DNA from: Candidatus Eiseniibacteriota bacterium
Lineage (GTDB): Bacteria > Eisenbacteria > RBG-16-71-46
DNA: 7,315 nt
Reading direction: 5' to 3'
NCBI GenBank assembly: GCA_005893365.1
Contig: VBPB01000182.1
Coordinates: forward strand, 5,633-12,947
Shown: in pieces, positions 5,933-7,315 of the stretch
Layout of the letters: every line of letters begins with the position of its first letter
How positions within the stretch are numbered: the stretch's first letter is position 1
The notes under the pieces: model-generated
The model's database searches: none
Seen by the model: only the letters and a program-made list of their open reading frames with translations
Told to the model about the DNA's origin: nothing
Program-made: the position numbers and the translations under genes

Positions 5933-6457
5933 TTAGTGCGGCGTCAGCCCAGCAGATCCCGGGCGGTACTCCGCACGCGGTGCCGGCGGCTCAGCCTTGG
6001 GATCCTCGCGAACTGTGTCTGTGGCGCCGAGATCGACCAGGTCGGTCATCAGCTCGAGAAGAGCTTTGCTCGAGAGGGGCCGACCGAGGTAGAGCTTTGC
6101 GGTGATTGCGATCACATCCTCGGCGGCCCGCACTGCGTCGCAAGGGTATGCGACAGAGCAGGGCTGGCACGTCGAGCCGGTACGTCCGTCGTGACGCGGG
6201 TGCTGCCGGAGGATCTCCTCGGCGCGAGCGCGCGCATCACGCAGGTACGCGGAGAGGCCGATCGATCTCGAGGTCGGCGCGTGCGTGGGCCGGGAGGTCT
6301 GCGCGCGCGTGGCCACGAGGCTCGAACGAGTTTCAATCATCGGCAAATTGCGCCCGTCGGGTTCTTCCCGAGGGACGCTGGACGGCGACGCGCCAGTTAG
6401 GGACGCCGTCCTCGCGCGCTTGTGAAACCGCGCGGTTACCCGTCTTGTGATCGCCAT
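5933..6457 (-). CDS. Hypothetical protein with CxxCx5C motif
   Basis: 174 residues from the ATG at 6457, chosen because GGAG lies 6 nt upstream. Alternatives are ATG 6469 with a weaker site and ATG 6340, which would give 135 residues. A longer frame to 6637 would run antisense through the stress-protein remnant and is unlikely. The first 65 residues are basic and low-complexity. The core, about 68-145, contains GLSAYLRDARARAEEILRQH, then C97-x2-C100-x5-C106 in CQPCSVAYPC, then a helix-rich stretch around AAEDVIAITAKLYLG. The Cys spacing suggests a metal-binding or redox site; related Cys-rich patches occur in small uncharacterised proteins, but I cannot name the family. No signal peptide or membrane span. 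Codon bias is weaker than in the flanking genes, fitting an acquired gene. Confidence 0.5.
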   Translation of the reverse strand: MAITRRVTARFHKRARTASLTGASPSSVPREEPDGRNLPMIETRSSLVATRAQTSRPTHAPTSRSIGLSAYLRDARARAEEILRQHPRHDGRTGSTCQPCSVAYPCDAVRAAEDVIAITAKLYLGRPLSSKALLELMTDLVDLGATDTVREDPKAEPPAPRAEYRPGSAGLTPH

Positions 6458-6614
6458 CGTCGACTCCATGCGGCCTTTGTTGCCCAAATGCGATGCAATG
6501 AGCATGCCCGCTGCAACCGATGTCAGGGAATTACAGTAATTGGGCCGGAACAGGGAATATCGGGGAATGGCTCTCCCGACGGCATCGAGTGTTACCTTGT
6601 CTGCCGAAGGGTAA
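6458..6614. promoter_or_regulatory. AT-richer spacer with a 13-bp palindrome
   Basis: A 157-bp stretch with lower GC than its surroundings, between the start of the minus-strand hypothetical gene and the stress-protein remnant. It contains AATTACAGTAATT at 6529-6541, a perfect inverted repeat around one base, about 72 bp upstream of the minus-strand ATG at 6457. This is a plausible operator or promoter region for that gene, but I find no convincing -35/-10 pair. Confidence 0.35.
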
Positions 6615-6797
6615 CGTCGCGGCGCGCCGTGGGACAAGCTCGTGAACGCAGCCTCCGAGCTGGGGGCGACGCTGATCGCCGTCGGCGCGCACGGTCACCG
6701 CGGGCCGATGGACAGCTCGCTGGTCGGAAGCGTGGCGACGCGCGTGGTCGCGACATCGATGCAGTCGGTGCTCGTCGTGCGTCGGAAGCTCGGATGA
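6615..6797 (+). pseudogene. C-terminal remnant of a universal stress protein (UspA family)
   Basis: About 60 codons match the end of UspA-type ATP-binding proteins: GAPWDKLVNAASELGATLIA, then the nucleotide-binding glycine motif GAHGHRG...LVGSVATRVV, then the last strand SVLVVRRK and a TGA at 6795. Full-length relatives are about 140-150 residues, so roughly the first 85-90 are missing. The frame is closed just upstream by TAA at 6612-6614 and again at 6537-6539. I found no N-terminal stress-protein sequence in the other frames up to 6420, so this is truncation rather than a simple frameshift. The only in-frame start is a GTG at 6642 without a ribosome binding site, which would give 51 residues. 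Third positions remain strongly G/C, suggesting recent loss. Confidence 0.75.
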
Positions 6798-6891
6798 GCG
6801 GCCTGGGCGCGACCTCGATTGCACCCGTGCCGTCGCCGCGACGGCTGAGCTGCAGGTGAGTCGGGCGGAGAATTCCGGCGCTGATCGTGCC

Positions 6892-7315
6892 GTGCGACGA
6901 AGGCTCCTGCTCGCACTCGTCTTCGCAATCGTCTGCTCCAGCGGCTGCTCCCTGGCGACCTCGGTGCTCAAGGCGGGGCCGGCTCCCGACTCGGGCTTTC
7001 TGCCGACGCCGGAGCGCATGGCGGAGCACCGCGAGCGAGCCCCGTTCCACCGACTGTGGATCGAGGACGGTTTTCACGTCCGCGACTATCACCGGCTCGC
7101 CGTGGCATCCGTGAACACCGACCACGCTCTCGCCCGCAGCACTTGGGCCAAAGTCAATCTCCGCGAGTTCGAGGTGGAGGACGATCTCAAAGGGATCGCC
7201 CGCGAGTTCCAATCGATCGTGATCGACGCGTTTCGCAAATCTCCCACGAACCAGTTCGCGATCGTGGATGCGCCGGATGACCAGACGCTGGTCCTCGAGC
7301 TCGCAATCACCGAGC
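6892..7315 (+). CDS. Lipoprotein resembling DUF3313 family, 3' partial
   Basis: The frame runs off the right edge; 141 residues are visible. The GTG at 6892 gives a compact lipoprotein signal: MRRR, a hydrophobic core LLLALVFAIV, and CSSG before the lipidated Cys at residue 19. An in-frame GTG at 6856 would give a longer N-terminus; neither has a strong ribosome binding site. After the signal comes APDSGFLPTPERM, then a run with WAKVNLREFEVEDDLKGIAR, and at the edge LVLELAITE. A GFL motif soon after the lipid anchor and a late L-x-L-x-ITE strand recall the DUF3313 outer-membrane lipoproteins, whose function is unknown. The lipoprotein call is fairly safe; the family is a tentative recognition. 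It is separated from the stress-protein remnant by about 95 bp that holds no gene I can support. Confidence 0.65.
   Translation, partial: MRRRLLLALVFAIVCSSGCSLATSVLKAGPAPDSGFLPTPERMAEHRERAPFHRLWIEDGFHVRDYHRLAVASVNTDHALARSTWAKVNLREFEVEDDLKGIAREFQSIVIDAFRKSPTNQFAIVDAPDDQTLVLELAITE

Noticed and set aside
6426..6437. Palindrome AACCGCGCGGTT
   Set aside because: It falls within the first codons of the hypothetical gene, and GC-core palindromes of this length are common in such sequence.
5930..6594. GTGTTA occurring near both ends of the central segment as a possible target duplication
   Set aside because: Only 6 bp, not at the inferred junctions (about 5900 and 6615), and expected by chance.
6458..6637. 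Longer start for the minus-strand hypothetical protein
   Set aside because: The extension runs antisense to the UspA remnant and through the AT-richer spacer with its palindrome; the ATG at 6457 has a better ribosome binding site.
6422..6859. Plus-strand open frame covering the UspA remnant
   Set aside because: It is in a different frame from the clear UspA sequence and is Arg-rich without any domain.

Overview
The window is GC-rich, bacterial and Gram-negative: it carries an Mla-type lipid transporter, two outer-membrane-type lipoproteins and a secreted protease with a PEP-CTERM tail. Strongly G/C-biased third codon positions with these families suggest a deltaproteobacterial/Myxococcota-like or related environmental lineage. 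That placement is inference; no marker gene fixes it.

Layout. Positions 2-3038 (+) hold a tight operon, already open at the left edge: mlaE permease (5' end missing), mlaF ATPase, mlaD-like MCE protein and a PqiC/YmbA-type auxiliary lipoprotein. Junctions are 7 nt, 1 nt and a TGATG overlap. Together they should form an envelope-spanning lipid shuttle: MlaE in the inner membrane, MlaF driving it from the cytoplasm, the MCE protein bridging the periplasm with a long helical tail, and the lipoprotein possibly docking that tail at the outer membrane. No mlaA, mlaB or mlaC is visible.

Next, on the same strand, is an uncharacterised membrane protein (3082-3804) with an N-terminal Cys/His mini-motif, one membrane segment and a beta-rich C-terminus. 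A 16-codon reading frame bridges it to the lipoprotein gene. It converges on a large minus-strand subtilase-like protein (3863-5587) with a signal peptide, propeptide-like region, catalytic-type Asp, Asn and Ser motifs, and a C-terminal PEP-CTERM signal. The usual catalytic His is replaced by Glu, and the segment before the oxyanion Asn looks shortened.

Positions 5588-6891 look like an eroded accessory stretch: a short minus-strand coding remnant (5718-5900), a hypothetical minus-strand gene with a CxxCx5C motif (5933-6457), a more AT-rich spacer with a 13-bp palindrome, and the C-terminal third of a universal stress protein (6615-6797, +). Both remnants lack their 5' ends and both face the central segment, as expected if that segment replaced the starts of two divergent genes. 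The window closes inside a lipoprotein gene (6892 to the edge, +) resembling DUF3313 proteins. I see no tRNA, rRNA, CRISPR array, transposase or clear sigma-70 promoter.
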